Below are positions 37,895 through 47,670 of a DNA stretch of 64,000 nt, piece by piece (position 1 is the stretch's first letter; each line of letters opens with the position of its first letter). The stretch spans positions 62,001-126,000 of the forward strand of contig JAGNEZ010000009.1 in assembly GCA_018003015.1 (NCBI GenBank), given 5' to 3'. Made by a program: the position numbers and the translations under genes. This DNA is from Phycisphaerae bacterium (lineage in GTDB: Bacteria; Planctomycetota; Phycisphaerae; UBA1845; PWPN01). The notes beneath the pieces were generated by a model. It was not told the DNA's origin and ran no database searches. It saw only the letters and a list, made by a program, of their open reading frames with translations.

Positions 37895-38868
37895 CCGTTG
37901 CTCGCATTTCGAGCACCCTGGATGCGCCGCGAACCCCCGCATCTCGCCCCCCATGTGGCCGTACGCGCGAAGCACCCTTGTGCGAACCTGAGCAGAGATA
38001 CCGAGTACTGAGCCAACGCCTGAGGGCTGAATAATCGCTGACTGAGCAGCCGCTGGCCCATGGGCGGCGGTAGGAGGATCAGTGCGGCCGCTGCCGCAAC
38101 CGGGATCGTGCCCACCGCGTCGGTCGTCATTCGCGACCGCGTCCGGGTAGAGAACGCCACTCTTTGCGGCATCCGCCGCCATCATCGCATTGGGCAAACC
38201 CTACACCGTCAGAAACGCCGGGATAGTAGTGAGGCAATCCCCGTCTCGCTCGCCCTCCAAGCGATCACCTGCCCGATGGGCCTGGAGAATCCTCGGCCAC
38301 CGGATTGCGGGAAACAGACCGCGCGGGCGCCCCGAACATGATCAGCTGTTCTGCCCCCTCCCGAAAAAAACAACGACCATGGCCGTTTCCGGCCTCTTGC
38401 CGGAAACACTCTACAGGCGACAACGCAGGAGCGGCCGTACAGATGATCTGCACAACGATGGAGAGTCTGAGGCCCGCGTTGAATTCCATCAGCCCTGTCG
38501 GCACAATGGTACTTGGGAGAATCACCGGAAAACGACACAGCCGCGGGACTGGCCGCCCATGAAGTCCTTCCGCAGCGGTGATCCGCTGCTGAGCGGGGGA
38601 GCCCCTGGCCGCGCCAAAGGCTGGGGGCACTTTTCTGCCCCTCGGTATTACATAATAGCACCGTGCTCAGCCTGCGCCGTCTTGCCAGACAGTCCCTTAC
38701 GGCGTAGATGGGTGACTTCGCCTGTAACCGCTGAAAACTCGCCTTGGCTTCCCTTGGCGCCGAGCCTCCGGCGGAATCCAAGGTGACAGCCGTCTTCGCG
38801 GCATCCAGAGCAGGAGAGCGTGGTCGTTTCGATATCGACCAACAGAAGGGAGAGCCTGCTTGGGAAGT
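37895..38868. other. Long non-coding interval
   Basis: Nearly 1 kb without a supportable gene on either strand. Frames of 100-190 codons exist but are Arg/Ser/Pro-rich, overlap each other and lack ribosome sites. A perfect 9-bp inverted repeat lies at 38385-38407. The region may hold decayed genes. Confidence 0.5.
38385..38407. repeat. Perfect inverted repeat
   Basis: GTTTCCGGC (38385-38393), 5-nt loop, GCCGGAAAC (38399-38407). A run of seven A lies about 15 nt to the left, too far for a standard terminator on the minus strand. Confidence 0.6.
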
Positions 38869-39339
38869 TCATTGGATCGCCTTGGCCAGGAGGATGACCT
38901 CCCGGCCGAGGAAGATGTCGGGCTCGTAGACCTGCCGGCCGGTTTCGGTCATGCCCATGGACCGGTAGAAGGCGGCGGAGCTGTCCACGAGGGCGGCCAC
39001 AGTGGCTTCGCGATGGCCGGCGGCACATATCAGGTTGACGCCAGCGTCGAACAGGGCCTTGCCAACGCCTCGCCGGTGATAGCGAGGGTGAACGTAAAGC
39101 CGGGCGATCTCGTTGTCCTTGACCGCGACCACACCCAGAATCACACCCTTCTCGCGAGCAACCAGGTGCGGGCGGCTCCTGGATTCCTCGCCAACCGTCT
39201 CGACCGACGAACGCTCATCAACCAGAAATGCGGTCTGCGCCGCGGTAAAATGCTCGCGCTCGGCCAGCCAGCGGAAGCAAGCCTTGAGCAGGTCGCTCAC
39301 TTCGGGAATATCCTCGGCTCTCATGCTCTCGATCAGCAT
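38869..39339 (-). CDS. GNAT family N-acetyltransferase
   Basis: A 156-residue acetyltransferase of the GNAT fold. It opens IESMRAEDIPEVSDLLKACF. The acetyl-CoA-binding block is VAVKDNEIARLYVHPRYHRRGVGKAL in two halves, of which RRGVGKAL is the pyrophosphate-binding motif A. AFYRSMGMTETGR is the usual C-terminal block. The acceptor is unknown. It begins 45 nt after the stop of the large glycosidase-like gene on the same strand. Confidence 0.87.
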   Translation of the reverse strand: MLIESMRAEDIPEVSDLLKACFRWLAEREHFTAAQTAFLVDERSSVETVGEESRSRPHLVAREKGVILGVVAVKDNEIARLYVHPRYHRRGVGKALFDAGVNLICAAGHREATVAALVDSSAAFYRSMGMTETGRQVYEPDIFLGREVILLAKAIQ

Positions 39340-39384
39340 GATGGTCGGTCCTTGTCAAGCACCCGGCACCACGGCAGGCAATAC

Positions 39385-42300
39385 TCAAGGCGACAGAAGG
39401 AACACCTCGACACTGCGCGGAGCAACCTGTCCTCGAAGTACCCACGATCCGCCCTCGTCTTGATTCGCGACAGCCCGACCGCTCCACAGGCTTCGAACCT
39501 GACCAGAGTGGGGCAGACGGAGAAGATCACCTTTCACGTCCGTGTACCGCCCGTTGTAGACCGTGAGAATCGTCTCCGACGAAGTGGTAAACCGATTGGC
39601 GTAGACACCCTCGACAAGAGTGGGCACGAGCGGCTCGCAGTCCGACGAACGGAAGGTCGCCGCGTGATCGCTCAGGATCCGGCGGGCGCGCCGGGCAGTC
39701 TCCTGGAAGCCGGGCGCATACCACGAGTCGCCGCGGCCTTTGAGCCAGATACCCAGGCCGTGGAACAGGCAGCGGTGCAAGTCGTCCTCGGTGACGGGTA
39801 CCGGGCGGATGCCTTGGCTGACCATCTCGATGGGTACAACCTCGGGGAACACGAACCGCGACAGGGGCAACCGGGCTACATGGCGAGCGGAATCCTCGCC
39901 GGACATGCCGTAGTCAAAGGCTCCATCCACCAGGCCCATGGTCGCGTCGCACGGCAACTGCTCGATGTAAATAGCCGTTCGCAGGCCGCGGCGATCGAGG
40001 GCGGAGCGGATCTCGGCGAGCATGGCCTGTTCCTCGACCAGGGGATTGGACGGAACGGAGTGGCCGTGCTCGGATGACCAGCAGGCCTTTGCGGCATCGG
40101 CGAAACCGAACTCATCCACATAGACGGCGTCCGCCCCGGTGTCGGCGGCTACGTGGGCAATGGCCTGGGAGAGCTCGTGCCTCCAGGCGGCCACGCCGGG
40201 GCAAGCGTAGAACTCCATCTCGCCGGGCCACCACATCAGTTTTTGCTGGGCGTCGAGGATCTGCCAGGCGGGCAGGGCCCGAGCCGCCAGTGGCGCCCGC
40301 CGATCGATCAGGTACCCCTCGAAATACAGGCCGACCTGGACGCCCCGCTGGTGAGCCGCCTCGACGGCCTCGCCCAGCCTCGCCAGCCCGCCCAAATCGT
40401 TGGTGCGGTACTCCCCGACTCTGCCCGTCTTCTCGTGATAGGCCCAACCGGAGATATCGATCATGTCGACGCCGCCAAAGCAGCGGATGGATTCGTTGAC
40501 CAGGGACTGTGTCCTGTACCTGGAGGCGTGAACATCGAACAGGTAGTCTGTGCCACCCAGGGGGTAGTCCCGGCGGCAGTAGAACAGACGACCGAAGCCG
40601 CCAGCGCGCCGATTCTCAACCAGGGCTCGGATCGAGTGGCGATACACATCGTAGGCGTCGTGCCAATCGCCGAGATGAGTCAAGAGGATGCAAGGGGGAA
40701 GCGTGACCTTCCCGTTGGCCGGAACTGGCATTCGGGGGTACTCGACCGACATGGCCGTCGCGTCTGCATCCTGGCTGAAATGAAACGTCTTGGGCAGCAG
40801 GGAAGCATCCTCGATCGCAAGTCCGATCCCCCCGCCGTCGGTCGGGCTGAAGAGGTCCATCAACTGCAGCGGGAACGCCCCACCGTAAAGCTGATCAACC
40901 CGCACAGGGCGATGGTCCAGGACGGTGCTCCGCGTACCTAGGAGATACCATCGCTCCTCGGGATTGGTGGAAATGCGGCAGCCGGCCAGGCGCGGACAAC
41001 AAACGGTGATATTCCGAGGTGGGGCGACCGGGCTGGACAGCGCAGGCGTCAGGCGGATCCGGCCGTCATCGGTTGCCTCCAGCCGCAGGTTCACCTCAAA
41101 ACCAGTATCCGCGCCATCCGTCGCCCATGCGAGTTCGGTCACAGTGCCGGCTTCCCGGCGGCTGATGCGGCCTCCACGATAATGCAGGGCGAGCAGCTGT
41201 CCCTTGTCGTCGCGGATCTCCAGCAGGGTAGCGGGCGATAGGCATGACGCGATCACCTCCCGCTGTAGCGGCACGATCTCGAGGCGACGGATGCTGAGAC
41301 CAGCCTGCACGTCGGCGACCAGGTCCAGCCAGGCATTCCGAATGAACAACGTGTCTGCTTCGAGCCGCGCAGACGTCTCGGTCGTGGCCGGGGCCGGAAG
41401 GCTCAAAGGCCGACGTGCCGGGGCAGCGTCCACCGGATGCAGGGCCGGGTGATTCGGCGGGCGAACACTCGCGGCCAGCAGAAAGACCTGACCAGCGGTC
41501 ATGCGATCTTCGATCTCAATGCGGATCAGGGTGTGATCGGGGTCGAGGGGAACAACGTATGCTTCGGGGACCGTCTTCACCGAAGCCTCGCGCCGGGTGA
41601 GCGACCAGGGCATGGCCGAGCGTCGCGAACCATCATCGTAGTACGAGTGGACGACCAGTTCATGAGGGGAGACGATCGGCCCTCGCGAACGCACCGATCC
41701 GGTGCCTGGCCAGGGGGAACCTGTGCCGAAGACGCGGCTCGCCAGGAGCAAGGCCAGTTCGCATCCTCGCCAATGACCTTCCAGTACGAGACTGTGGCTT
41801 GCGTCAACGGCGGTGGCAACGGCTGCCCGAGCTGCCGAGCCCAGGCGGAACTGAGCACCACCCTGTTCGAAGATCATCCCGTCAGACCACAAGCAACGCA
41901 GGCCGAGAGCACGAGACAGCCAGCCCTGGTTGACCGGCTGACCAACTGCCAACCCGATCGGCAGCCAAGCACCCGCGGCCACCCGCGACGCCGCAGGAGA
42001 GGCTGGCGGCCAAGCCGTTGCCGGGGCGGGCGCAAGGTCCGTCGACGTGGCTCGCGGATCGGCGGCAAGGAAGGCTATCCGGCGGAGTCTGAATGTCGCC
42101 GGTCCCCGCGTGCCGCGCAGGACGATGCTGACTCGTGCCACGCGGTCGGACTTGAGCAGGCCGGTGAGGTTGACGAGATGCAGCCCCCCCGTTGCCGGGA
42201 GGTCGATTCGGGTGCGGCCGCCGCTGGCCAGGGGGTTTTCCGGATTGAGGGCGCCAGGGGTGATCGGCCCCGTGGAGTCATCGCTGAGGAGGATGTCGAC

Positions 42301-42609
42301 TTCGGGCTCCGGTCCCTGAAGCTCGTAATCCACGGCAAGCCAGGGAAACGCCTCGATCCAGACCGGGCACGTGGTCCGGGTCCAGGCCATGGCCTTGCCC
42401 GCAGCCGAAATGGAGAAGACTCCTCCTCGGTCGCCGAACGCGGCGCCGGACTGGTGGTCGGGGCTGTGAACGAGCCACGGTTCCAACCGCCAGGCTTCGC
42501 TGCTGCTGAAGCGGGCCTCCCAACCCACTTCGACCAACGAACGCCCATAATCCGCCGAGGCTGTCGGAATAACGGACATCCACAGAGCGGCGGCAAGGAA
42601 CGGCAGCAT
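39385..42609 (-). CDS. Large secreted TIM-barrel glycosidase-like protein (DUF6259-like)
   Basis: A 1074-residue exported protein. The signal peptide covers residues 1-19 (LPFLAAALWMSVIPTASA). The first ~330 residues look like beta-sandwich carbohydrate-binding modules. A central beta-rich domain at about 420-640 has SPVAPPRNITVCCPRLAGC. The C-terminal ~400 residues form a TIM barrel with IDISGWAYHEKTG, QVGLYFEGYLIDRRAPLA and DAVYVDEFGFADAAKA, whose Asp-Glu pair is a good candidate for the catalytic site. The layout resembles DUF6259 and GH36/GH101-like enzymes. Substrate unknown. ATG at 42609 follows AGGAAGG. Confidence 0.68.
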   Translation of the reverse strand: MLPFLAAALWMSVIPTASADYGRSLVEVGWEARFSSSEAWRLEPWLVHSPDHQSGAAFGDRGGVFSISAAGKAMAWTRTTCPVWIEAFPWLAVDYELQGPEPEVDILLSDDSTGPITPGALNPENPLASGGRTRIDLPATGGLHLVNLTGLLKSDRVARVSIVLRGTRGPATFRLRRIAFLAADPRATSTDLAPAPATAWPPASPAASRVAAGAWLPIGLAVGQPVNQGWLSRALGLRCLWSDGMIFEQGGAQFRLGSAARAAVATAVDASHSLVLEGHWRGCELALLLASRVFGTGSPWPGTGSVRSRGPIVSPHELVVHSYYDDGSRRSAMPWSLTRREASVKTVPEAYVVPLDPDHTLIRIEIEDRMTAGQVFLLAASVRPPNHPALHPVDAAPARRPLSLPAPATTETSARLEADTLFIRNAWLDLVADVQAGLSIRRLEIVPLQREVIASCLSPATLLEIRDDKGQLLALHYRGGRISRREAGTVTELAWATDGADTGFEVNLRLEATDDGRIRLTPALSSPVAPPRNITVCCPRLAGCRISTNPEERWYLLGTRSTVLDHRPVRVDQLYGGAFPLQLMDLFSPTDGGGIGLAIEDASLLPKTFHFSQDADATAMSVEYPRMPVPANGKVTLPPCILLTHLGDWHDAYDVYRHSIRALVENRRAGGFGRLFYCRRDYPLGGTDYLFDVHASRYRTQSLVNESIRCFGGVDMIDISGWAYHEKTGRVGEYRTNDLGGLARLGEAVEAAHQRGVQVGLYFEGYLIDRRAPLAARALPAWQILDAQQKLMWWPGEMEFYACPGVAAWRHELSQAIAHVAADTGADAVYVDEFGFADAAKACWSSEHGHSVPSNPLVEEQAMLAEIRSALDRRGLRTAIYIEQLPCDATMGLVDGAFDYGMSGEDSARHVARLPLSRFVFPEVVPIEMVSQGIRPVPVTEDDLHRCLFHGLGIWLKGRGDSWYAPGFQETARRARRILSDHAATFRSSDCEPLVPTLVEGVYANRFTTSSETILTVYNGRYTDVKGDLLRLPHSGQVRSLWSGRAVANQDEGGSWVLRGQVAPRSVEVFLLSP

Positions 42610-42657
42610 GAAAACCTTCCTGATCCACGGACTAGTCGTGCCGGCAACGGCAGGCGG

Positions 42658-45600
42658 TCATTGAATGTCGGCATGGTACTCCTGGAGTGACTTGACTCCA
42701 CCTCTGCCGCGACGACGAGCAGCGATGCCCTCAGCCGAGGCCAGCGCAGCGCTGATCGTGGTGATGTACGGTATCTTGTGCTTGATCGCTGACTTGCGTA
42801 TGTAGGAGTCGTCACGCTGACTCTGCTCACCCGCCGGTGTATTGATCACCAGCTGAATCTCCCGGTTGGTAATCGCGTCCAGAATATGGGGCCGGCCTTC
42901 CTTGAGCTTCCGAATAGGCTCGGCTTTAACACCGTTGGCGGTCAGGAACATCTGCGTCCCCTCGGTGGACAGGATACGGAAGCCAAGCTCCTGGAACCGC
43001 CTGGCGGCGGGCAAGATGGCCGGCTGATCGTCACGGTTGACCGAAATCAGCACCGTACCCTCGGTGGGCAGGGTCTGCTTGGCAGCGTCCTCGGCCTTGT
43101 AGAAAGCCAGGCCGAAACTGTCGGCCATGCCCAGGACCTCGCCGGTCGAGCGCATTTCCGGCCCGAGCACTGGATCGACCTCCGGGAACATGAGGAACGG
43201 GAACACCGCCTCCTTGACACCGAAGTGGCGGATCGTACCCCCCTTCAGACCGAGGTCGGCCAACTTCCTGCCGAGCATGAGCTGGGTGGCGTGGCGGGCC
43301 ATCGGTATGTTGCAGACCTTCGAGACCAACGGCACGGTCCGCGACGCCCGAGGGTTGGCCTCCAGGACATAGACCACGTCCCTGGCAATCGCGTACTGCA
43401 TGTTCATCAGGCCGACCACGCCGAGTTCGCGAGCGATCCGCCGGGTGTAGTCCTCGATCGTACGAAGGTGATTCTCCGGGATGCTGATCGGCGGGATCAC
43501 GCACGCGGAATCGCCGGAGTGAATCCCGGCCTGCTCGATGTGCTCCATGATCGCGGGCACGAGCACATCCCTGCCGTCCGAAACCGCGTCCGCCTCGGCC
43601 TCGGTCGCGTCCTGAAGGAACCGGTCGATGAGGATGGGCCGCTCCGGGGTGACATCGACGGCCGCGGCTACGTACTCGCGCAGCATCCGGTCGTTGTGAA
43701 CGACCTTCATGCCCCGACCACCGAGCACGTAGGACGGGCGAACCATCAGCGGGTAGCCGATGCGGCCGGCAATGGCCAGAGCCTCATCCAGCGTGCTGGC
43801 CATTCCGGACTCGGCCATGGGGATGCCCATGCGGTCCATCATCTGGCGGAACAGGTCGCGGTCCTCGGCCAGATCGATCGTATCGGGGCTCGTGCCGAGG
43901 ATGCGGACCCCTTCGGCGGCGAGTTCCTGGGCGATATTCAACGGGGTCTGACCGCCAAACTGGACGATCACACCCTCGGGCTTCTCCTTCCGGTAGATGC
44001 TCAGCACGTCTTCGACGGTCAGCGGCTCGAAGTAGAGCTTGTCCGAGGTATCGTAGTCGGTCGAAACGGTCTCCGGGTTGCAGTTGACCATGATGGTCTC
44101 GTAACCCAGATCGCGCAGGGCGAAAGCCGCGTGGACGCAACAGTAGTCGAACTCGATACCCTGGCCAATACGGTTCGGCCCACCACCAAGGACCATAACC
44201 TTCTTCCGACCGCTGACGGAGACTTCGTCGGGTGCGTTGTAGGTCGAGTAGTAATAGGCGGCGCTCTCCACCCCGCTGACCGGCACGGCCTGCCAGGTTT
44301 CGACCACGCCGAGCGCGAGCCGCCGCTTCCGAATGTCCGCTTCCGGTACGCCCAGCAACCCGGCGAGGTATCGGTCGGCGAAGCCGTCCTTCTTGGCCCG
44401 GGTCAGCAGGTCGTCGGGCAGAAGCCGGCCTTTGTACCGGAGGACTATCTCCTCGAGCTCGACCAGTTCCTTCATCTGCTGAATGAAGAAGGCTTTGATG
44501 TAGGTCAGCTCATGGAGCTGCTCGACCGTTGCCCCTTTCCGCAGGGCCTCGTACATGATGAACTGTCGCTCGCTGGACGGCTCGCGGAGCATGGCCAGGA
44601 GTTCGTCCAACGGGCGGCGATTGAAGTCCTTGGCGAAGCCCAGGCCGTAGCGGCCGTTTTCGAGGGATCGGATCGCCTTGAGCAGAGCTTCCTTGTAGGT
44701 CTTCCCGATGCTCATGACCTCGCCGACGGCCCGCATCTGGGTGCCAAGCCTGTCCTCAGCGTCGCGGAACTTCTCAAAGGCCCACCGGGCGAACTTGACC
44801 ACGACATAATCGCCGGAGGGTGTGTACTTGTCGAGCGTGCCGTCGCGCCAGTACGGAATCTCGTCGAGAGTCAGTCCGGCCGCCAGCTTGGACGACACCA
44901 GGGCGATCGGGAAGCCGGTGGCCTTGGATGCCAAGGCCGAGGAACGCGAAGTGCGAGGGTTAATCTCAATCACCACAACCCGGCCGGTCTTGGGATCGTG
45001 GGCAAACTGAATATTGGTCCCACCGATGACCTGGATCGCCTCGACAATGTCGTAGGAGTGCTTCTGCAGTCGCTGCTGCAGTTCAGGGGCAATCGTCAGC
45101 ATGGGAGCGGTGCAGTAGGAGTCACCGGTGTGCACGCCCATGGCGTCCACGTTCTCGATGAAGCAGACAGTGATCATCTGCCCCTTGGCATCCCGGACCA
45201 CCTCGAGCTCCAGTTCCTCCCACCCGAGCACGGATTCCTCGACCAGGATCTGGCCGATCAGGCTGGCAACGATGCCACGGCTGGCGACAGTCCGCAGTTC
45301 CTCGACATTGTAGACCAGACCACCGCCGGTACCCCCCATGGTGTAGGCCGGTCGGATCACCACCGGGTAGCCGAGTTCAGCAGCCACCTTCTCGGCATCC
45401 TCGACCGAATAGACCGCGGTGCTCTTGGGCATGTCGATGCCGAGCTTGTTCATCGTGTTCTTGAAGGCGATGCGATCCTCGCCACGCTCGATGGCATCAG
45501 CCTGAACTCCGATGATCTGAACGCCGTACTTCTCCAGCACGCCGGCCTTGTCGAGTTCGGACGCCAGGTTCAGGCCGGTCTGGCCGCCGAGATTGGGCAA

Positions 45601-45858
45601 GAGGGCGTCGGGCCGCTCCTTGGCGATGATGTCGGTCATGGCTTCGAGGGTGAGCGGCTCGATATAGGTGGCGTCGGCCATGCCGGGATCGGTCATGATG
45701 GTGGCCGGATTCGAGTTGACCAGCACAATCTTGTAGCCCAGTCCGTGCAGAGCCTTGCATGCCTGGGTGCCTGAGTAGTCGAACTCGCAGGCCTGCCCAA
45801 TGATGATGGGCCCCGAACCGATGATCATGACCTTGTGGATATCGCTCCGCTTGGGCAT
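42658..45858 (-). CDS. carB: Carbamoyl-phosphate synthase large subunit
   Basis: A 1066-residue CarB, which makes carbamoyl phosphate from bicarbonate, ammonia and two ATP for pyrimidines and arginine. It has the usual duplicated layout: synthetase unit 1 from KVMIIGSGPIIIGQACEFDY with ATP-grasp TMGGTGGGLVYN, an oligomerisation domain at about 400-545, unit 2 from KVMVLGGGPNRIGQGIEFDY, and a C-terminal MGS-like allosteric domain (TEGTVLISVNRDDQPAILPA). ATG at 45858 follows AAGGAGCGGC. carA is not in the window. argG at 26.7 kb uses its product indirectly. Confidence 0.97.
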   Translation of the reverse strand: MPKRSDIHKVMIIGSGPIIIGQACEFDYSGTQACKALHGLGYKIVLVNSNPATIMTDPGMADATYIEPLTLEAMTDIIAKERPDALLPNLGGQTGLNLASELDKAGVLEKYGVQIIGVQADAIERGEDRIAFKNTMNKLGIDMPKSTAVYSVEDAEKVAAELGYPVVIRPAYTMGGTGGGLVYNVEELRTVASRGIVASLIGQILVEESVLGWEELELEVVRDAKGQMITVCFIENVDAMGVHTGDSYCTAPMLTIAPELQQRLQKHSYDIVEAIQVIGGTNIQFAHDPKTGRVVVIEINPRTSRSSALASKATGFPIALVSSKLAAGLTLDEIPYWRDGTLDKYTPSGDYVVVKFARWAFEKFRDAEDRLGTQMRAVGEVMSIGKTYKEALLKAIRSLENGRYGLGFAKDFNRRPLDELLAMLREPSSERQFIMYEALRKGATVEQLHELTYIKAFFIQQMKELVELEEIVLRYKGRLLPDDLLTRAKKDGFADRYLAGLLGVPEADIRKRRLALGVVETWQAVPVSGVESAAYYYSTYNAPDEVSVSGRKKVMVLGGGPNRIGQGIEFDYCCVHAAFALRDLGYETIMVNCNPETVSTDYDTSDKLYFEPLTVEDVLSIYRKEKPEGVIVQFGGQTPLNIAQELAAEGVRILGTSPDTIDLAEDRDLFRQMMDRMGIPMAESGMASTLDEALAIAGRIGYPLMVRPSYVLGGRGMKVVHNDRMLREYVAAAVDVTPERPILIDRFLQDATEAEADAVSDGRDVLVPAIMEHIEQAGIHSGDSACVIPPISIPENHLRTIEDYTRRIARELGVVGLMNMQYAIARDVVYVLEANPRASRTVPLVSKVCNIPMARHATQLMLGRKLADLGLKGGTIRHFGVKEAVFPFLMFPEVDPVLGPEMRSTGEVLGMADSFGLAFYKAEDAAKQTLPTEGTVLISVNRDDQPAILPAARRFQELGFRILSTEGTQMFLTANGVKAEPIRKLKEGRPHILDAITNREIQLVINTPAGEQSQRDDSYIRKSAIKHKIPYITTISAALASAEGIAARRRGRGGVKSLQEYHADIQ

Positions 45859-46073
45859 CAAAGCCGCTCCTTGTCTGCAGGACGTGAGACGCACCCTGGT
45901 TTCGTGCCGGAATACTAGCGGAAGCGACCCTGTTCGCCAATAGATCGCAAACCACCGGTCGCCTTCAGGGGCGAGAAACGCGGCGCAGACCTATCACTCT
46001 CCGGGCATACAAGGCCTCCCCTTCGGCAACGGACGCCGACATCGGCCAGATTGCTGCTCGGCCAAACGGACGG

Positions 46074-47348
46074 TCAGATCTTCGGGTACGCGTAGCCCTT
46101 ACGCCGCGGACGCGACAGCAACTTGTTGGCCTCATCGTCGCCCACGAACTTCTCGGTCTTGGGGTCCCACTTCAGTCTGCGGCCGAGGTCGCGGCAGATG
46201 TTGACCAAATGGCAGACGCTGTTCGACCGGTGAGCGATCTCGACGTCGGCGTTCGGCCGCTTGCGGGTGCGAAGACATTCGAAGAAGTTGTCGAAGTGCC
46301 ACTTGACCTCGCCGGGAACGTTGGCGGGCATGGTAGCGGGCTGGTCCTTGAGCAGTTCCGGGCGGTCGGTCAGGAAGGAGCCGCGGAGTATCTCGATCTT
46401 GCCTTTGTCGCCTATGAAGATCGCCCCGAGGTCGGCCAGGTCCCGCTTGGGGCCTTCAAGCTTGAGCAGCGTGCCGCTTTCGTACTTCAGGGTGACCTTG
46501 GCCTGGGGGCCGGAGCCCTCGGTCCACATCTCGACCGGGCCGGTGTAGTCGGTACCCAGGGCGCACTGGACCTGGTCAAGGGCGTGCGTTCCCCAGCCGC
46601 TGACGCCCCACGATTGTCCGCCGCCATCGTAGTCCCACCAGATGCCCCACTTGCCGTAGAGGTCGGGATGATACGGCCGGAGTGCGGTCTGATTGCACCA
46701 CTGGTCCCAGTCCAGCCCTTCCGGTACCGGCTGGCCGGGTTGGTCTGTCCAACGGGTCGGCGGTTCGAAGTTGCAGGCAATGACGGTGTCAACCTTGCCG
46801 ATGGCCCCCTCGCGGACCAACCTGCTGGCGTAAACATTCGACGGCTGGGACCGCTGCTGCGTGCCGACCTGAAGGACGCGGTTGAGTTTCCGAGCCGCCT
46901 TGACCAGGACCTGCCCCTCCTCGATGGTCAGAGTCAGTGGCTTCTCGGCATAGACGTCGAGACCAGCCTGCATGGCGTGCAGGCAGATCAGAGCTCGAGC
47001 GTGAGTGGTGGTCGGAACGAACACCGCATCGAGTTTCTCCTTCTCGAGCATCTTGCGGTAGTCCTGATACTTGTTCCACCGCTCGCCGCCGGGGACTGCT
47101 TTGGCGGCATCCTCCACCCTCCTCAGATAGCAGTCGGTCGCAGCCACAATCACCGCGTGGTCGGCCAGGTTCTCGCCGGCCATCAGATGCCGGCCACGGC
47201 CACCGGTACCGATGAAGCCCACGGCGAACTTGTCGTTCGGGCCCTTCCGGCCGGGAGCGGCCAGCACGCCGGACGGGATGAAATACGGGAAAGACACACC
47301 TGCCGCCGCCGCGGCCACCGAATTGCGGAGGAAATCACGACGTCTCAT
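46074..47348 (-). CDS. Gfo/Idh/MocA family oxidoreductase, Tat-exported
   Basis: A 424-residue NAD(P)-dependent oxidoreductase-like protein with a twin-arginine signal (RRRDFLRNSVAAAAAGVSF). The Rossmann domain has GFIGTGGRGRHLM, and the family motif AEKPLT follows at about residue 140. The C-terminal alpha/beta domain has WGVSGWGTHALDQVQCALG, characteristic of planctomycete members. These proteins usually act on sugars or inositol derivatives; exported ones are numerous in this phylum and mostly uncharacterised. ATG at 47348 starts the RRRDF signal and follows AAGGGGCTAG. It is divergent from the ABC sugar importer. Confidence 0.88.
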   Translation of the reverse strand: MRRRDFLRNSVAAAAAGVSFPYFIPSGVLAAPGRKGPNDKFAVGFIGTGGRGRHLMAGENLADHAVIVAATDCYLRRVEDAAKAVPGGERWNKYQDYRKMLEKEKLDAVFVPTTTHARALICLHAMQAGLDVYAEKPLTLTIEEGQVLVKAARKLNRVLQVGTQQRSQPSNVYASRLVREGAIGKVDTVIACNFEPPTRWTDQPGQPVPEGLDWDQWCNQTALRPYHPDLYGKWGIWWDYDGGGQSWGVSGWGTHALDQVQCALGTDYTGPVEMWTEGSGPQAKVTLKYESGTLLKLEGPKRDLADLGAIFIGDKGKIEILRGSFLTDRPELLKDQPATMPANVPGEVKWHFDNFFECLRTRKRPNADVEIAHRSNSVCHLVNICRDLGRRLKWDPKTEKFVGDDEANKLLSRPRRKGYAYPKI

Positions 47349-47670
47349 CGCGTCTAGCCCCTTTCGTCGACCAAGCCTCGGATCCAAAGGCCGGATTGCG
47401 ACCAGCCCGGCGGCACCAGATGCACGCCAATTCATGCCCTCTACAGTACGCCAGGTCGACGAGATCCGCAATCTCAGAACTGGCCGAGTCACGGCGGACA
47501 TGACCCGAATGGGCCGACTGGCAGGGACCCTGAATCCGAAGGCGACACGGCAGGAAGACCACGCCACCGATTGCCCGCCAAGCGGCCCAGTCCAACCGCG
47601 GGATGTAGGCCAAACGGAAGCCAACGCTATCTGCCTTGTGCAGGCCGCCGACTGCGGTCATACTATCCCC
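47349..47670. other. Divergent intergenic region
   Basis: About 320 bases between the oxidoreductase and the importer operon. TACTAT at 47661-47666 lies 4-7 nt before the GTG codons of the next gene, with a weak TTGTGC 19 nt upstream; this may be another leaderless arrangement. Confidence 0.4.

Noticed and set aside
38355-38407. Hairpin plus poly-A as a minus-strand terminator
   Set aside because: About 15 nt separate the stem from the T-run, and no gene ends just upstream on that strand.
42886-45774. A 962-codon plus-strand frame opposite carB
   Set aside because: Antisense shadow of a conserved gene; the carB reading on the minus strand is unambiguous.
47212-47670. Upstream extension of the sugar-binding protein frame
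   Set aside because: It overlaps the divergent Gfo/Idh gene and has no signal-peptide logic; the adjacent GTG codons at 47671/47674 open directly onto the signal sequence.
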